From positions 1 through 64,000 of the forward strand of contig NZ_FWXY01000010.1 of the NCBI RefSeq assembly GCF_900176365.1: a stretch of DNA of 64,000 nt, given 5' to 3'. The notes beneath the pieces are model-generated. The model saw only the letters and a program-made list of their open reading frames with translations, did not search any database and was not told where the DNA came from. Origin of the DNA: Desulfocicer vacuolatum DSM 3385 (GTDB lineage: Bacteria > Desulfobacterota > Desulfobacteria > Desulfobacterales > Desulfobacteraceae). The position numbers and the translations under genes are program-made. Shown piece after piece: positions 17,693-28,397 of the stretch (positions are counted from its first letter, which is position 1; the number at the start of each line of letters is the position of its first letter).

Positions 17693-18883
17693 ATGAAAAA
17701 AACAATATTTATTCTGAGCACCCTGGCAATTGTCATGCTTGCCTCGGGGGTGGCCTTTACCCAGAAAATTAAAAAAAATGCATCCGGGGAGCCCACAGGC
17801 ATTTCCCAGGTAACACCGAACTCGGTACCACAGATATCCCATAGCGTTATCCTGGAAAAACTCACCATGATCCAGATGGAAAACAGCAAACAATATCCCG
17901 GAACCGTAAAGGCGTGTAAAGAAACCCGCCTGGCTTTTCGGGTGGGGGGGCCTTTGATAAAAGTTAATGTCAAAGCCGGGGACCGGGTAAAAAAGGGGGA
18001 GATCCTCATGCAGATTGACCCCCGGGATTTTAAGGATAAAATCGGTGTACTGAATGCACAGCTGGGCGGTGCCCTGGCCCGTCTGGATAATGCCCGCCAG
18101 GATTTTCGTCGCATGAAACAGCTCTTTGATGAAAAGGTGATTCCCCAGGCGGATTTTGACCGTGTGACAACGGGCAAAGACACGGCAGCATCCGGGGTAA
18201 AAGCCATCCGGGCTCAATTGAACATTGCCCGGCATCACCTGGAATACACCACCTTAAAGGCCCCTTACAACGGCATCATTACCCAGACCCACATTGAAAA
18301 TTTTGAAATGGTGGCACCGGGCCGGGTGATGGTGGGGCTCCATGATATTTCAAACCTGGAAATCAACATCAATGTGCCGGAAAACGAAATCATCAACCAT
18401 CCCCTGGAATCGGGCAAAAAGGCCTGGGTGAGATTTCCCTCCCTGGGTCAACAACAGTTTTCCGTAACTTTAAAGGAATGGAATACCACAGCGGACAGAG
18501 CCACCCGCAGCTATGGCACCACCTTTACCCTGCCCCGGCCCCGGGGGATTCAGATTTTCCCCGGCATGACCGCAGAAATTCAATGGCCGGGAAGCAAGGA
18601 TCAAAATCAAACCCTCACCATTCCCTCCAAGGCCGTTGTCAATGACAGCACAGGCACCGCCCATGTGTGGAGATTTGACCCCAAAACCGCCATGGCCGCT
18701 AAAACCCCTGTGATGCTGGGAGCCCTTTACGGCAGCTCACGGGTGGTGGTTAAATCAGGATTGATGCCCGGTGATCTCATTGTCACCGACGGGATGGATT
18801 TCATCACCGATACAATGAAACTTTCCCCCACCCTTGCCAACACCGGCACCGCCCGGACAAGTTCACAGGAGCGCATTCAATGA
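17693..18883 (+). CDS. RND efflux pump periplasmic adaptor (membrane fusion protein)
   Basis: HlyD/AcrA-type adaptor of 396 residues that bridges the inner-membrane RND permease to the TolC channel. An N-terminal signal/anchor (residues 1-22) is followed by the first half of the lipoyl domain (RLAFRVGGPLIKVNVKAGDRVKKGEIL), a helical hairpin, the second lipoyl half (HLEYTTLKAPYNGIITQ) and beta-barrel and membrane-proximal domains. ATG 17693 is preceded by AAGGAAA. The permease gene overlaps its stop (ATGA at 18880-18883), so the two are translationally coupled. Confidence 0.93.
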   Translation: MKKTIFILSTLAIVMLASGVAFTQKIKKNASGEPTGISQVTPNSVPQISHSVILEKLTMIQMENSKQYPGTVKACKETRLAFRVGGPLIKVNVKAGDRVKKGEILMQIDPRDFKDKIGVLNAQLGGALARLDNARQDFRRMKQLFDEKVIPQADFDRVTTGKDTAASGVKAIRAQLNIARHHLEYTTLKAPYNGIITQTHIENFEMVAPGRVMVGLHDISNLEININVPENEIINHPLESGKKAWVRFPSLGQQQFSVTLKEWNTTADRATRSYGTTFTLPRPRGIQIFPGMTAEIQWPGSKDQNQTLTIPSKAVVNDSTGTAHVWRFDPKTAMAAKTPVMLGALYGSSRVVVKSGLMPGDLIVTDGMDFITDTMKLSPTLANTGTARTSSQERIQ

Positions 18884-21800
18884 ACTTTGCCGCATTTGCC
18901 CTGCGAAAACAGACCCTCATGGTGGTGCTGACCATCATGGTTGCAGGTATGGGACTCATCTCCTTTGAAAAACTGGGACGCCTGGAAGACCCCACGTTTA
19001 CCATTAAAACAGCATTAATCATCACCCCCTACCCCGGGGCAAGCCCCCTTGAGGTGGAAGAAGAGGTCACCCAGACCATTGAAGAGGCCATCAAGGCCAT
19101 GGGCCAGGTCAAAGAGATCTACAGCACCTCAAAGGAAGGATTGTCCTTTGTGTATGTGGACATGAAAGACACCTACACAGCCCCGGAACTGCCCCAGATC
19201 TGGGATGAACTTCGCAGAAAAATCAATGATGTGCAAAGTGCCCTTCCCCCGGGGGCCGGCCCCTCCATTGTCCGGGATGACTTTGGGGACGTATACGGCG
19301 CATTTTTTGCCATCAGCGGAGACGGCTGTTCCCAGGCCCAGCTCCGGGATTATGCCCAGTTTCTGAAAAAAGAGCTGCTGTTATGTAAAGATGTGGCTAA
19401 GATTGATTTCTGGGGCATTCAAAAGGAGGCTGTTTACATTGAATTTGAACGGGCCAGAATGGCAGAACTTGGCATTTCCCGGGATCTGATTTACAGAACC
19501 CTTCATCTTCAAAATGTGGTGCAGCAAAGCGGCCATGTGGATGTGGACACCGAATACATGCGCATCACCCCCACGGGTGAGTTCAAAGATGAATCTGCCA
19601 TTGCAGATCTTCTGGTGGGGGGCCCCACCGGCTTGATCCGCCTGGGGGACATTGCCACTATTTACCGGGACTACATGGACCCGCCCCGGAACCTGATGCG
19701 TTTCAACGGCAAACCTGCCATTGGTCTTGGCATATCCACCGTGGCCCGGGGTAACGTGATCACCATGGGGGACTCGGTTGCTGAAAAACTTAATCAATTA
19801 AAAAGCAAGCAGCCCCCCGGCATGTCCCTGGATATTATCTATTACCAGAGCCGGGTGGTTACGGCATCGGTGAATGCCTTTTTAACGAACCTGGCCGAAG
19901 CCGTGGCCATTGTCATTGGCCTTTTAATGTTGTTCATGGGATGGCAAAGCGGGTTTCTCATCGGCATCACTCTGATTTTAACCATCCTTGCCACCTTGAT
20001 CGGCATGTTCGTCATGGGCATTGATCTTCAAAAAATTTCTCTGGGTGCCCTGATTCTGGCGTTGGGTATGCTGGTGGACAATGCCATTGTGGTGGCCGAC
20101 GGCATCCTGGTGCGGGTCCAGGGGGGAAGCCGCAGACGGGCCGCTGCCATTGATGTGGTCCATGACAATGCCTGGCCCCTTTTGGGCGCCACCCTTGTGG
20201 CAATTCTTGCCTTTACGGCCATTGGGTTTTCTCCGGGCAACGTGGGGGAATTTTGTCGCTCACTGTTTGATGTCATGGCCCTGTCCCTTTCCATCAGCTG
20301 GATTGTGGCCGTCACGGTTACGCCACTGCTTTGCATCTGGTTTTTAAAGGTGCCCGGAGAGTTTGACCACAAAAAGCCCCATGACGGCCCCATTTTTCGT
20401 ATATACCGCACCCTGCTCAGGACCACCATCCGCTTCAGGTTTGTGACAGTGTTCATCACACTTATAATCCTGGCAGGTGCCATGATGGGATTTTCCCGCA
20501 TTCCCCAGGCCTTTTTTTCTCCGTCCACCCAGAAATATTTCTTTATCAATTATTGGAAACCCCAGGGCACCCATATCCAGCACACCTCCCAAGACATGAA
20601 AAAAATTGAGGCCACCGTTTCCCGGATGCCAGGCGTTAAAAATATAACATCATTTGTGGGGGAAGGGGCCATGCGCTTTATTCTCTCCTATGATTATCAG
20701 GTGCCCAATTCAAGCTATGGGCAACTGGTGGTGGAGGTGGACGACTGCCTTCTCATTGATGATTTAATCCAAAAGACAGAAACCTATTTAAATGCCAATT
20801 TTCCCGATGCCGAACCCCACTGCCTGAAAGTGATCTCCGGACCTCCCATTACCTATCTTGTGGAGGCCCAGTTCCGGGGACCGGACATTGCGGTTCTCCA
20901 ACACATGGCAGCCCAGGCCATGGAGATCATGCATGACACCCCCAACACCCGGGATATCAGAACGGACTGGCGCCAGCAGGTACGGGTAATTCGTCCGGAA
21001 TTTTCCGAGTCCCAGGCCCGGCGCATCGGGGTCTCCCGCAGTGATCTTTCCCAGGCCCTGCAATGGAATTTTGGGGGTGTCATCACCGGGGTTTACCGGG
21101 AAAAGGATGAACTGATTCCCATCATCACCCGCCCCCCCCGGCAGGAACGAAACTCCGTGGACAACCTTAAAAATGTCCAGGTATGGTCTTCCCTTGGTCA
21201 ATCCTTTGTGCCCATTGGCCAGGCCATCACAGATGTACGGCAGGAGTGGGAATGGCCCCTGATTAAACGTCAAGATCAGCAGCGGGCCGTCACTGTAAAG
21301 TGCAATCCTGTTCAAGGCAATGCAGAGCCTTTACGCAGCGCCATGAAAGAACGCATGGCCGCCATTGAGCTGCCTGCGGGATATACCATGACCTGGAAAG
21401 GTGAATTCAAGGAATCCAATGACGGCAGGGAGCCCTTGAAAAAAATATTTCCCCTGTGCATTCTTGGCATGTTCATCACCGTGGTGGGGCTTTTTAACTC
21501 CATCCGTCGGCCGTTGATCATCTTTCTCACGGTTCCCCTTTCCATCATCGGCATTGTCGCAGGCCTTATTCTGGTGGGCCTTCCCTTTGGCTTCATGGCC
21601 ATCCTGGGATTTCTTGGGCTTTCTGGCATGCTCATTAAAAATGCCATTGTGCTGGTGGAACAGATTGAAATCTGCCTGCGATCGGGCATGGCACCTTTTG
21701 CGGCCATTCTTGATGCTGCCATGAGTCGCATGCGGCCGGTGTTCATGGCATCGGGCACCACCATTCTGGGCATGGCTCCCCTGGTCTATGATCCCATGTT

Positions 21801-21924
21801 TTCTGCCATGGCTGTGACCATCATGGGCGGGCTTTTGATCTCCACCATATTGACCTTGATTATTGTGCCGGTGTTTTACAGCATTGCCTATAATATTAAA
21901 TGGAAACCTGACCGAAATGCTTAA
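18880..21924 (+). CDS. RND-family efflux permease (AcrB/HAE1-like)
   Basis: Proton-driven inner-membrane exporter of 1014 residues with 12 helices and two large periplasmic loops. The first helix is preceded by FALRKQTLMVVLTIM. Helix 4 carries GALILALGMLVDNAIVVADG, with one acidic proton-relay residue in the DN form often seen in this class. The conserved C-terminal stretch MLIKNAIVLVEQI marks helix 10. The adaptor upstream and TolC protein downstream complete a tripartite pump. The substrate is not predictable. Confidence 0.95.
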   Translation: MNFAAFALRKQTLMVVLTIMVAGMGLISFEKLGRLEDPTFTIKTALIITPYPGASPLEVEEEVTQTIEEAIKAMGQVKEIYSTSKEGLSFVYVDMKDTYTAPELPQIWDELRRKINDVQSALPPGAGPSIVRDDFGDVYGAFFAISGDGCSQAQLRDYAQFLKKELLLCKDVAKIDFWGIQKEAVYIEFERARMAELGISRDLIYRTLHLQNVVQQSGHVDVDTEYMRITPTGEFKDESAIADLLVGGPTGLIRLGDIATIYRDYMDPPRNLMRFNGKPAIGLGISTVARGNVITMGDSVAEKLNQLKSKQPPGMSLDIIYYQSRVVTASVNAFLTNLAEAVAIVIGLLMLFMGWQSGFLIGITLILTILATLIGMFVMGIDLQKISLGALILALGMLVDNAIVVADGILVRVQGGSRRRAAAIDVVHDNAWPLLGATLVAILAFTAIGFSPGNVGEFCRSLFDVMALSLSISWIVAVTVTPLLCIWFLKVPGEFDHKKPHDGPIFRIYRTLLRTTIRFRFVTVFITLIILAGAMMGFSRIPQAFFSPSTQKYFFINYWKPQGTHIQHTSQDMKKIEATVSRMPGVKNITSFVGEGAMRFILSYDYQVPNSSYGQLVVEVDDCLLIDDLIQKTETYLNANFPDAEPHCLKVISGPPITYLVEAQFRGPDIAVLQHMAAQAMEIMHDTPNTRDIRTDWRQQVRVIRPEFSESQARRIGVSRSDLSQALQWNFGGVITGVYREKDELIPIITRPPRQERNSVDNLKNVQVWSSLGQSFVPIGQAITDVRQEWEWPLIKRQDQQRAVTVKCNPVQGNAEPLRSAMKERMAAIELPAGYTMTWKGEFKESNDGREPLKKIFPLCILGMFITVVGLFNSIRRPLIIFLTVPLSIIGIVAGLILVGLPFGFMAILGFLGLSGMLIKNAIVLVEQIEICLRSGMAPFAAILDAAMSRMRPVFMASGTTILGMAPLVYDPMFSAMAVTIMGGLLISTILTLIIVPVFYSIAYNIKWKPDRNA

Positions 21925-21983
21925 AACAACCCAGGAGTGATGCCGCATTGGTTGGATGGCTATACGGGTATGGCCTGTGGGAC

Positions 21984-22136
21984 ACACCGGATGTAGGGTC
22001 GTAGACGTGGAGCCAAATGGTATTATACCGCCGCCCCCCCGATGGGCAATGGGCCCGGACCGGAACTGTAGACAGCTCAATTGTCCGGTTCCTATTACCC
22101 ATCGGGGGGGCGGCTCTGCTGGGGTTGCCTTGGAGG
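21984..22136 (-). repeat. Palindromic repeat family A, copy 2 (inverted)
   Basis: Nearly the mirror image of copy 1. It begins with GTAGACGTGGAGCCAAATGG, then the arms CCGCCGCCCCCCCGATGGGC and CCCATCGGGGGGGCGGC around a centre with CAGCTCAATTGTCCGG. It ends in CTCTGCTGGGGTTGCC. It lies in the 480-bp gap between the RND permease and TolC genes. Confidence 0.85.
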
Positions 22137-22205
22137 TTCTATTTTCTAATAAAACCCACATGGCAGTAAGCACCGGCCACAACGAAGATAGAAAATGGCT
22201 GTATG

Positions 22206-22312
22206 CCGCCCCCGGGGAGGGGTAATGGAAGCGACCCGGAACTGTTAGACAGCCCAATTGTTCTCTTCCATTACCCCTCCCCGGGGGCTCTGCTGAGGTA
22301 ACCTTGGAGGCT
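22206..22312 (-). repeat. Palindromic repeat family A, copy 3 (diverged stem)
   Basis: The arms GCCCCCGGGGAGGGGTAATGGAAG (allowing one bulge) and CTTCCATTACCCCTCCCCGG flank a centre with GACAGCCCAATTG. The end CTCTGCTGAGGTAACCTTGG is shared with the other copies. The stem sequence differs from copies 1 and 2, but both arms changed together, so the base pairing is preserved by compensating changes. Confidence 0.8.
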
Positions 22313-22406
22313 ATCTTTTCATATAAAAAAAAAGCTACAATACAAAATGGAGGCGGTAATTCTTTCCATGGGCTGAAAAACCCAAGGGTTCTTTGCCGAA
22401 TTTTTT

Positions 22407-23756
22407 ATGAAATATAATATACTGATTACGATAATTTTTATTTTCCAGGCAGCCTTGGCCCAGGCCGGGGGCACCCCATCCGCAGACCCTTTACAGCTTC
22501 CCCAGGGAAAATTGACCCTGGAGCGGGCCTGCGAAATCACCCTGAAAAACAATCCCGGCATGGCACAGGCAAAGGAGCGCATTAAAAGGGCAAAGGCTGT
22601 GCTTCGTCAGGCAAACTCCGCATGGAAACCCACCATCACCGGCAGTGCCGGAGCCATTGCCATCCAGGCCACAGATCAACCGGACTGGATGCAGACCGTA
22701 CGGGTGGATGAAGCCTTTAATGAATATTCTGCCGGTATTCAAATGGTATGGCTGCTGTTTGACGGATTTTCCCGGGAGGCCAATATTCTGGCCTCCCGCC
22801 ATGCCATTGAACAATCAAAACAAGGGCTTCATGAGGTTCAAAGGCTTCTGATAAAGGCAGTATCCGCCACCTTTTACCAGGCCCGGCTGGCCCTGGAAAA
22901 AATGACCATTGCCCGGCAAAATCAGCAATTCAATGAAGTCCTGGAAAAGGATGCCCGGATAAAATGGCGGGTGGGAACGGCCCCGGAGGCCGAAGTGATG
23001 AACTTTTCGGTGAGGGCCCTCCAGGCCCGGAGTGATTATCTGGCGGCCCAAAGGGATTTTAAACTCACCTGCACGGCCCTTGCCCGCCTGATGGCCCTAC
23101 CCCAAAAAAGGCTTATAACAGCAAAGATGTTTCCTGAAACAAAGGCCCAGGTCATTGAGAAACATACACAAACCTATGAAAAAGCATTGGAACAGGCCAT
23201 GGTTTCCCGGCCGGATTTAAAGGCCGTGGATGCAGGAATCATGGCGTTAAAAGAAAAACTCCGGGCGGAAAAGGGGAGTTATTTTCCCAAGGTCTATTTT
23301 GTGTCCGGTTTAAATTACCTATACCAGCAGGACAAGGTGTTGGTGGATGAAGAGGAGCATAACACCTATGCCGGGGTGAATTTAAAATGGGATCTTTACA
23401 CCGGGGGAAGACGCCAGGGAAAGGTGGAAGCTCTGGCCGCTGATCTCAGGGGGCTTGAAGAAAAACGGCGGGAAATCCTCCTTACCGTGGATGCGGAAAT
23501 ACAGCAGGCCCTGGACGTGGCTGATACCGCTTACAATACATGGAAAAACCAGGAACAGACAAGGACCCTCACCGAAAAGGTCAGAAAACATGTGGAAAAA
23601 GCCTACCGGGCCGGTGTGGCCACCCTCACCCGTCTCAATGAGGCCCAGACCGATCTTGTGCGGGCATCGGGGGCTGCGGCTGCCAGCCGGATTCTTTATC
23701 GCATTGCCCTGGTTGATTTGAATGCGGCTGTGGGGGGTGTGCCCTTGAAAAGGTAA
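22407..23756 (+). CDS. TolC-family outer-membrane efflux protein
   Basis: Outer-membrane channel component of 449 residues. It has a signal peptide (cleavage near ALAQAGG) and two repeats of long amphipathic helices typical of the OEP family: ACEITLKNNPGMAQAKERIK at the start of repeat one, and YEKALEQAMVSRPDLKAVDA at repeat two. GVNLKWDLYTGGRRQGKVEA is the usual strand and turn. It should work with the adaptor and RND permease encoded just upstream. It is separated from them by two palindromic elements, so it may be expressed at a different level. Confidence 0.93.
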   Translation: MKYNILITIIFIFQAALAQAGGTPSADPLQLPQGKLTLERACEITLKNNPGMAQAKERIKRAKAVLRQANSAWKPTITGSAGAIAIQATDQPDWMQTVRVDEAFNEYSAGIQMVWLLFDGFSREANILASRHAIEQSKQGLHEVQRLLIKAVSATFYQARLALEKMTIARQNQQFNEVLEKDARIKWRVGTAPEAEVMNFSVRALQARSDYLAAQRDFKLTCTALARLMALPQKRLITAKMFPETKAQVIEKHTQTYEKALEQAMVSRPDLKAVDAGIMALKEKLRAEKGSYFPKVYFVSGLNYLYQQDKVLVDEEEHNTYAGVNLKWDLYTGGRRQGKVEALAADLRGLEEKRREILLTVDAEIQQALDVADTAYNTWKNQEQTRTLTEKVRKHVEKAYRAGVATLTRLNEAQTDLVRASGAAAASRILYRIALVDLNAAVGGVPLKR

Positions 23757-23847
23757 GGTTACAGATCATGCGCGTCCGGTGAAACGCTTGGTGTGCAATT
23801 TTTTTCTTAATGCTCGTTTTTTGGTTACCTTAGTGTACCCCAAGCTA

Positions 23848-24447
23848 TCAGTCAGAAAAATCGAAATCAGGATAATATTTTTGAGCACATTCCGGGCAAA
23901 TCCCATGACTGAATTCTGCATCGGAATGATTATGAATATACGCTTCGATCTGATTCCAATATCCCTTGTCATCACGAATTTTTTTACAATGTGAGCAAAT
24001 CGGCAAAAAGCCACTCAATGTCTTGACCTTGGACAACGCTTTTTTCAGATCCGCCATGGTATGATGCAATTTGATGTGCAGATCCACCCTGGCCTTTACC
24101 ATTGGCGGATTCAGTGGTTTTTGTATAAAATCCACAGCACCTGCTTGAAATCCCTTTGCAGCATCCTCTATTTCACTGATCGCTGTTACAAAAATAACGG
24201 GAATATTTTTTGTTTTTTCATTGGCTTTAACTCTTTCACAAACCTCATATCCGTCCATACCGGGCATCATGATATCAAGCAAAATCAAATCCGGCAGTAT
24301 ATCTCCCTGTAGCTTTTTAAGGGCCTGTTCGCCGTCCTTGGCAGGAATAAAGCGGTAATTGTCGCCCAGAGTTTCCATGAGTGTATGCAAATTTGCCGGG
24401 ACATCGTCCACAATAAGCAAGGTTGGTTTTATGGGGTCTGTTTCCAT
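23848..24447 (-). CDS. Response regulator with C-terminal zinc-ribbon-like segment
   Basis: Receiver domain at residues 8-125 (DDVPAN near the start, phosphoacceptor in LILLDIMMPGMDGYEVCERV, conserved Lys in FIQKPLN). After a helical linker the tail holds ICSHCKKIRDDKGYWNQIE and GICPECAQKYYPD, two CxxC pairs that could bind zinc. There is no DNA-binding domain. It starts after AAAGGAAATCAACTG and lies 70 bp downstream of the hybrid kinase on the same strand. It probably acts with that kinase. The function of the CxxC tail is not known to me. Confidence 0.88.
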   Translation of the reverse strand: METDPIKPTLLIVDDVPANLHTLMETLGDNYRFIPAKDGEQALKKLQGDILPDLILLDIMMPGMDGYEVCERVKANEKTKNIPVIFVTAISEIEDAAKGFQAGAVDFIQKPLNPPMVKARVDLHIKLHHTMADLKKALSKVKTLSGFLPICSHCKKIRDDKGYWNQIEAYIHNHSDAEFSHGICPECAQKYYPDFDFSD

Positions 24448-24517
24448 CAGTTGATTTCCTTTTTCAACCCGTCGGTAATAAGTTCTCCTGTCATTTGGTC
24501 AGGTCAATTATGAGAAC

Positions 24518-27500
24518 TCAGGACTCTTGGGTTTTTAATTTAAGAATTAATTTTGTTATATAATTTAACGCGTTGTCATCTTCAAAATCATCCATCATTT
24601 GGCATATTCTTTCCATGTCCGCCTGGAACGGGGTGCCTGAAAGAAGACTTAAAAGACTCTTGATTTTCTCCATGGCCCTGGCGTAATCGGTTCCGACCTC
24701 CTTTTTGACGTCAATTAAAATGGCCTGGACGTTTTTCATTTTAATCGTGCCTTCCTGCCTGTTTTCACCCGTGGATGCACAAACCGTTCTCCATTGGTTT
24801 GCCAAAGGGGTAAGGCCCAAGACAATTTCTTTGAACTGACGCTGATAATCCAACCATTTGTCGGGGTCAACGGCACCGGCCAGGGCAGCCTTTTCTAATT
24901 CACTTGCCGCATCAGACAGGCCGTTTAAGCCCAGATTTCCGGCCACCCCCGCCATGGAATGGGCTTCGCTTCGTAACCTATCCATATCCGAAGCAGCAAA
25001 GGCAGATTCCATCTTTCCATTGATATCGCTCCGATTATGATAAAACTTCATCAGCATACGCCAATATCCATCCGGGTTATCCCTGAATCGACTGAGCCCA
25101 CCTTTAATATCAATGCCCGGAACAGGCTCAGTTAAAAAATCCGATTCTGCTGTTTTTTTAACTCTCAAAGGTGATTGTGGCAGTTGTCGTTTTTGGGGAA
25201 CAATCCACTTCACAAGGGTTGAAAACAGCACCCGGGGATCAATGGGTTTGGAGATAAAATCGTCCATGCCTTTGGCCAGGCAGCGCTCCCGGTGTTTTTT
25301 CATGGCATGGGCCGTCATGGCGATAATGGGAACTTGACGGACAAGTGGAGACAATTTTCGGATTTCCCCGGTGGCGGTATAACCGTCCATTTCCATCATT
25401 TGGACGTCCATAAGTACGGCATCGAATTGATGAGATTCACCCCTGTTTATTATGGTTTCAAGGGCTAATTTTCCATTCTCAACCGGGGTTACAAAAAATT
25501 GTTCATGTTCCAGCAGTTCCACAGCGATCTGCCGGTTGATTTCATTATCTTCCACAAGAAGAATATGAGCCCCCCGAATCATGTCCAGACCCTCCACTGT
25601 AAGGCCCTTCATCTCCTTCGTATTCCGGGGAACTGAAAGCTCTTTTTGGACATGTTCATGCCGCCCAAAGCATGCCGTAAAGCTGAAAGTGCTTCCCCGG
25701 CCCAATTGACTGGTCACCGAAATTTCACCATCCATCATTTCCACAAGTTTTTTGCTGATGCTCAGGCCCAGTCCTGTGCCCCCGTATTTTCGGGTGGTGG
25801 ACATGTCTGCCTGGGTAAAGGAGTGAAAAAGCGCCTGGGTCTGTTCAGGATTCAAGCCGATGCCGGTGTCTATGATGTTGAACTGCAGCGTTGTTTTCCC
25901 ATACAAGTCCCTGTGTTCCGGTAGCACACCTGAAATTTTTTTCATATCTCCCCGGCATCGCACCTGAACAATGATCTGACCCTTTTCAGTGAATTTAACT
26001 GCATTCCCGGTGAGATTGATCAAAATCTGTCTCAACCGCAAAGGATCTCCCACAAGTCCCCGGGGGACATCTTCAGCAATGTCAAAAATGACATCCAATC
26101 TTTTTTTCCGGGCTTCCCAAAGGATAAGATGGGATAATTCGTTAAATGTATCCTCCAGATTAAATTCAATGGACTCCATTTCCATATGCCCGGCTTCGAT
26201 CTTGGAAAAGTCCAGGATGTCGTTAATAACTATGAGCAGGGCCCGGCTTGAAGATTTTATTTTGGAAATGTAATCCCTTTGCCTGGTGGACAGGGATGTT
26301 CGCAGGGCCAGGTCAGACATGCCCATAATGGCGTTCATGGGCGTTCGAATCTCATGGCTCATATTGGCCAGGAACTCACTTTTGGCCTGGTTGGCCATTT
26401 CAGCGGCTTCTCGCTTTTTATGGGCGGCTTCGTTTGCCTTGCGTTCTGAAATATCCACAAGGGAACCTTCAAAAACAGGATGCCGCCCTACCCGGTCATG
26501 CACGCTATGGGCAGATAACATTGCCCAGAAGATATCCCCGCCTTTTCGGTAAATCTGCGCCTCAAACCCGTTGACCCTGCCCTTTTTCTTTAATAATGCA
26601 TAAAAGTCATCAAAGACCCGGGGGGTAACAAACATATGCCGGGTGATGCCCTTGACTGTGCATAACAGATCATCAATGGAAAAACAGCCCATTAACTTTA
26701 CCAAAGCAGGATTGGCATCCATAAATTGACCCTGCTCATCCACTTGGAAAATACCTTCCATGGCATTTTCAAAAATACTCCGATATTTGTTCTCACTTTT
26801 TTGTAATGCATGGGTACGTTGTTGTACCAGATCTTCCAGGTTCTCATTAATGGTTTTCAACTCAAAATTGGCATCTTCCAGGGCACGGGTTTTATCATTT
26901 ACCTGGATCACCATGCCGTTATATGCCTCAATTACCTGACCTAATTCATCCATGGAGGAAACAGGTACAGTTCCATTGGCCCGGTCCCCCTGAAAATTCC
27001 GGATATACCACAAAAGATTTTTCAACGGCATCCCAACGGTTTGTCTGTACGCAAAAACAACACCGGCAATCACCGCCATGATAAGCAACAAAATCAATGC
27101 ACAATCCCTAAGAATGGATGGAATCATTGCCTTTAGAATACTGGCTTCCTCCGTACAGACAATCAGGGTGCCAAGCCTTGTCTTATCGGGATCTAAGTAG
27201 TGAAGAATGGGCATTTCCAGCAAACAGAGATCATCAGGAAAAGCATTGTCCCTTGATAAACCAAGTTGAAATGATCGGTCTGAGCCGGAGACATTGACTG
27301 AAATGCCGGAAAGAAAGGGATGTTTAATCATTCCCTTTAAATAGATTTCAAGCTCTTCATAACGCATGCTCCACAGCATATCTCCAATGGCAAAGGACTG
27401 GGCTGCGGCATAATCTTCTACGGCCTTTATTCTTTGTTGCTTTTTTTCCTGAAAAGAAAAAACGGTGGTTAGCACCATAAAAACAAAAGCGATGATAAAC

Positions 27501-27559
27501 ACAGAGGGCAGGACGGCCAACAGAAATTTTGTCTGTATATTTTTTACATTCTTCAACAT
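24518..27559 (-). CDS. Hybrid sensor histidine kinase (HAMP-PAS-HisKA-HATPase-REC-HPt)
   Basis: Large membrane kinase of about 1013 residues. In order it has a membrane segment near the N-terminus, a periplasmic sensor region, a second helix (about 150-175), HAMP, coiled coil, a PAS domain (around residues 265-380), and the HisKA H-box [20 protein letters not shown]. An HATPase domain follows with [14 protein letters not shown], then a receiver ([12 protein letters not shown]; phosphoacceptor in [13 protein letters not shown]) and a C-terminal HPt-like helix bundle with [16 protein letters not shown] 27559 avoids overlap with the upstream binding-protein gene; a GTG at 27580 is possible. It forms a multistep phosphorelay, with the next gene as a likely final receiver. 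Part of its HAMP-linker coding region is duplicated in decayed form at 31171-31312. Confidence 0.94.
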   Translation of the reverse strand: MLKNVKNIQTKFLLAVLPSVFIIAFVFMVLTTVFSFQEKKQQRIKAVEDYAAAQSFAIGDMLWSMRYEELEIYLKGMIKHPFLSGISVNVSGSDRSFQLGLSRDNAFPDDLCLLEMPILHYLDPDKTRLGTLIVCTEEASILKAMIPSILRDCALILLLIMAVIAGVVFAYRQTVGMPLKNLLWYIRNFQGDRANGTVPVSSMDELGQVIEAYNGMVIQVNDKTRALEDANFELKTINENLEDLVQQRTHALQKSENKYRSIFENAMEGIFQVDEQGQFMDANPALVKLMGCFSIDDLLCTVKGITRHMFVTPRVFDDFYALLKKKGRVNGFEAQIYRKGGDIFWAMLSAHSVHDRVGRHPVFEGSLVDISERKANEAAHKKREAAEMANQAKSEFLANMSHEIRTPMNAIMGMSDLALRTSLSTRQRDYISKIKSSSRALLIVINDILDFSKIEAGHMEMESIEFNLEDTFNELSHLILWEARKKRLDVIFDIAEDVPRGLVGDPLRLRQILINLTGNAVKFTEKGQIIVQVRCRGDMKKISGVLPEHRDLYGKTTLQFNIIDTGIGLNPEQTQALFHSFTQADMSTTRKYGGTGLGLSISKKLVEMMDGEISVTSQLGRGSTFSFTACFGRHEHVQKELSVPRNTKEMKGLTVEGLDMIRGAHILLVEDNEINRQIAVELLEHEQFFVTPVENGKLALETIINRGESHQFDAVLMDVQMMEMDGYTATGEIRKLSPLVRQVPIIAMTAHAMKKHRERCLAKGMDDFISKPIDPRVLFSTLVKWIVPQKRQLPQSPLRVKKTAESDFLTEPVPGIDIKGGLSRFRDNPDGYWRMLMKFYHNRSDINGKMESAFAASDMDRLRSEAHSMAGVAGNLGLNGLSDAASELEKAALAGAVDPDKWLDYQRQFKEIVLGLTPLANQWRTVCASTGENRQEGTIKMKNVQAILIDVKKEVGTDYARAMEKIKSLLSLLSGTPFQADMERICQMMDDFEDDNALNYITKLILKLKTQES

Positions 27560-27563
27560 GAAA

Positions 27564-28397
27564 TCAACAATCTCTTCCACAGGGAAGATATTTTTTCATG
27601 ATTTTTTCAATCACCCCTCTCTCAACCAGGTTAATGACTGCCTGATTGATTTTGCTTAGAAGCTCAAGGGCTCTTGGAGATTCCTTTGATATATAAATCG
27701 GGAATCCCCCACTTTTAGCACCGGGAAGCCGTTGAAATGTGACTTCCTCAAAAAGAATATCCTCGCCGGTATATTTATATCCAATGGGCACCGCCGCATT
27801 GACCAATAAAATATCCCCCCGGCCTGCTCTGAGCATTTCAAAGGCTGTTTTTAAATCCCTGGCGCTTTTATCAATACCGCCAATGCCTATGAATTCATCT
27901 TTATCACAATAGTGGTAGTCGCTGTAACTATAGCCGTGAACCCCCAGAACTTTATATTTTTTAAGATCATCGGCCTTTTTGATATTCGGTCCGTCAGGAA
28001 ACTGTTTTTTGGAGTACCAGTAACTGGCTGTTGTAAAATATATGGGAGATGTCATCCAATAGTCTTTTGCACGGCTTTCGTTCCATGATCCATTGAATAT
28101 TTCAAATTTTCCGTTTTTGCCGTAATCTTTTACTTCCTGTAGGCAGCGTTTCCAGGGGCACAGGGTCAACTTGAATGTAAATCCGGTTTCCCTGGATAGT
28201 GCATCCAGCACATCAATAAAGGCTCCCTGGGGTATTTTTTCTCCATTTTTTTCAACCAGGAAAAGATAAGGCGGCCACAGTGCTTCATCATCGCAGACAT
28301 TTACAATTAAATCGGTTTCAGTGTTTTGGTCAGCAAATGCGCTGTGATAACAGCAGAACAGAGACAAAGCGATTATCCAAAATATTGATTTTTTCAT
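27564..28397 (-). CDS. Periplasmic solute-binding protein, family 3
   Basis: SBP_bac_3-type protein of 277 residues with signal peptide MKKSIFWIIALSLFCCYHSA. The mature part carries IPQGAFIDVLDALSRETGFTF, the usual first lobe of the family, then ILLVNAAVPIGYKY and, late in the sequence, NQAVINLVERGVIEKIMKKY. ATG 28397 is preceded by AAAGGAA. The hybrid kinase begins 4 bp after its stop, and there are no permease genes. A likely role is delivering a ligand signal to the kinase's periplasmic domain; this is an inference from gene order. Confidence 0.85.
   Translation of the reverse strand: MKKSIFWIIALSLFCCYHSAFADQNTETDLIVNVCDDEALWPPYLFLVEKNGEKIPQGAFIDVLDALSRETGFTFKLTLCPWKRCLQEVKDYGKNGKFEIFNGSWNESRAKDYWMTSPIYFTTASYWYSKKQFPDGPNIKKADDLKKYKVLGVHGYSYSDYHYCDKDEFIGIGGIDKSARDLKTAFEMLRAGRGDILLVNAAVPIGYKYTGEDILFEEVTFQRLPGAKSGGFPIYISKESPRALELLSKINQAVINLVERGVIEKIMKKYLPCGRDC

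Noticed and set aside
20028-20549. Minus-strand frames opposite the RND permease
   Set aside because: Antisense shadows without recognisable protein features.
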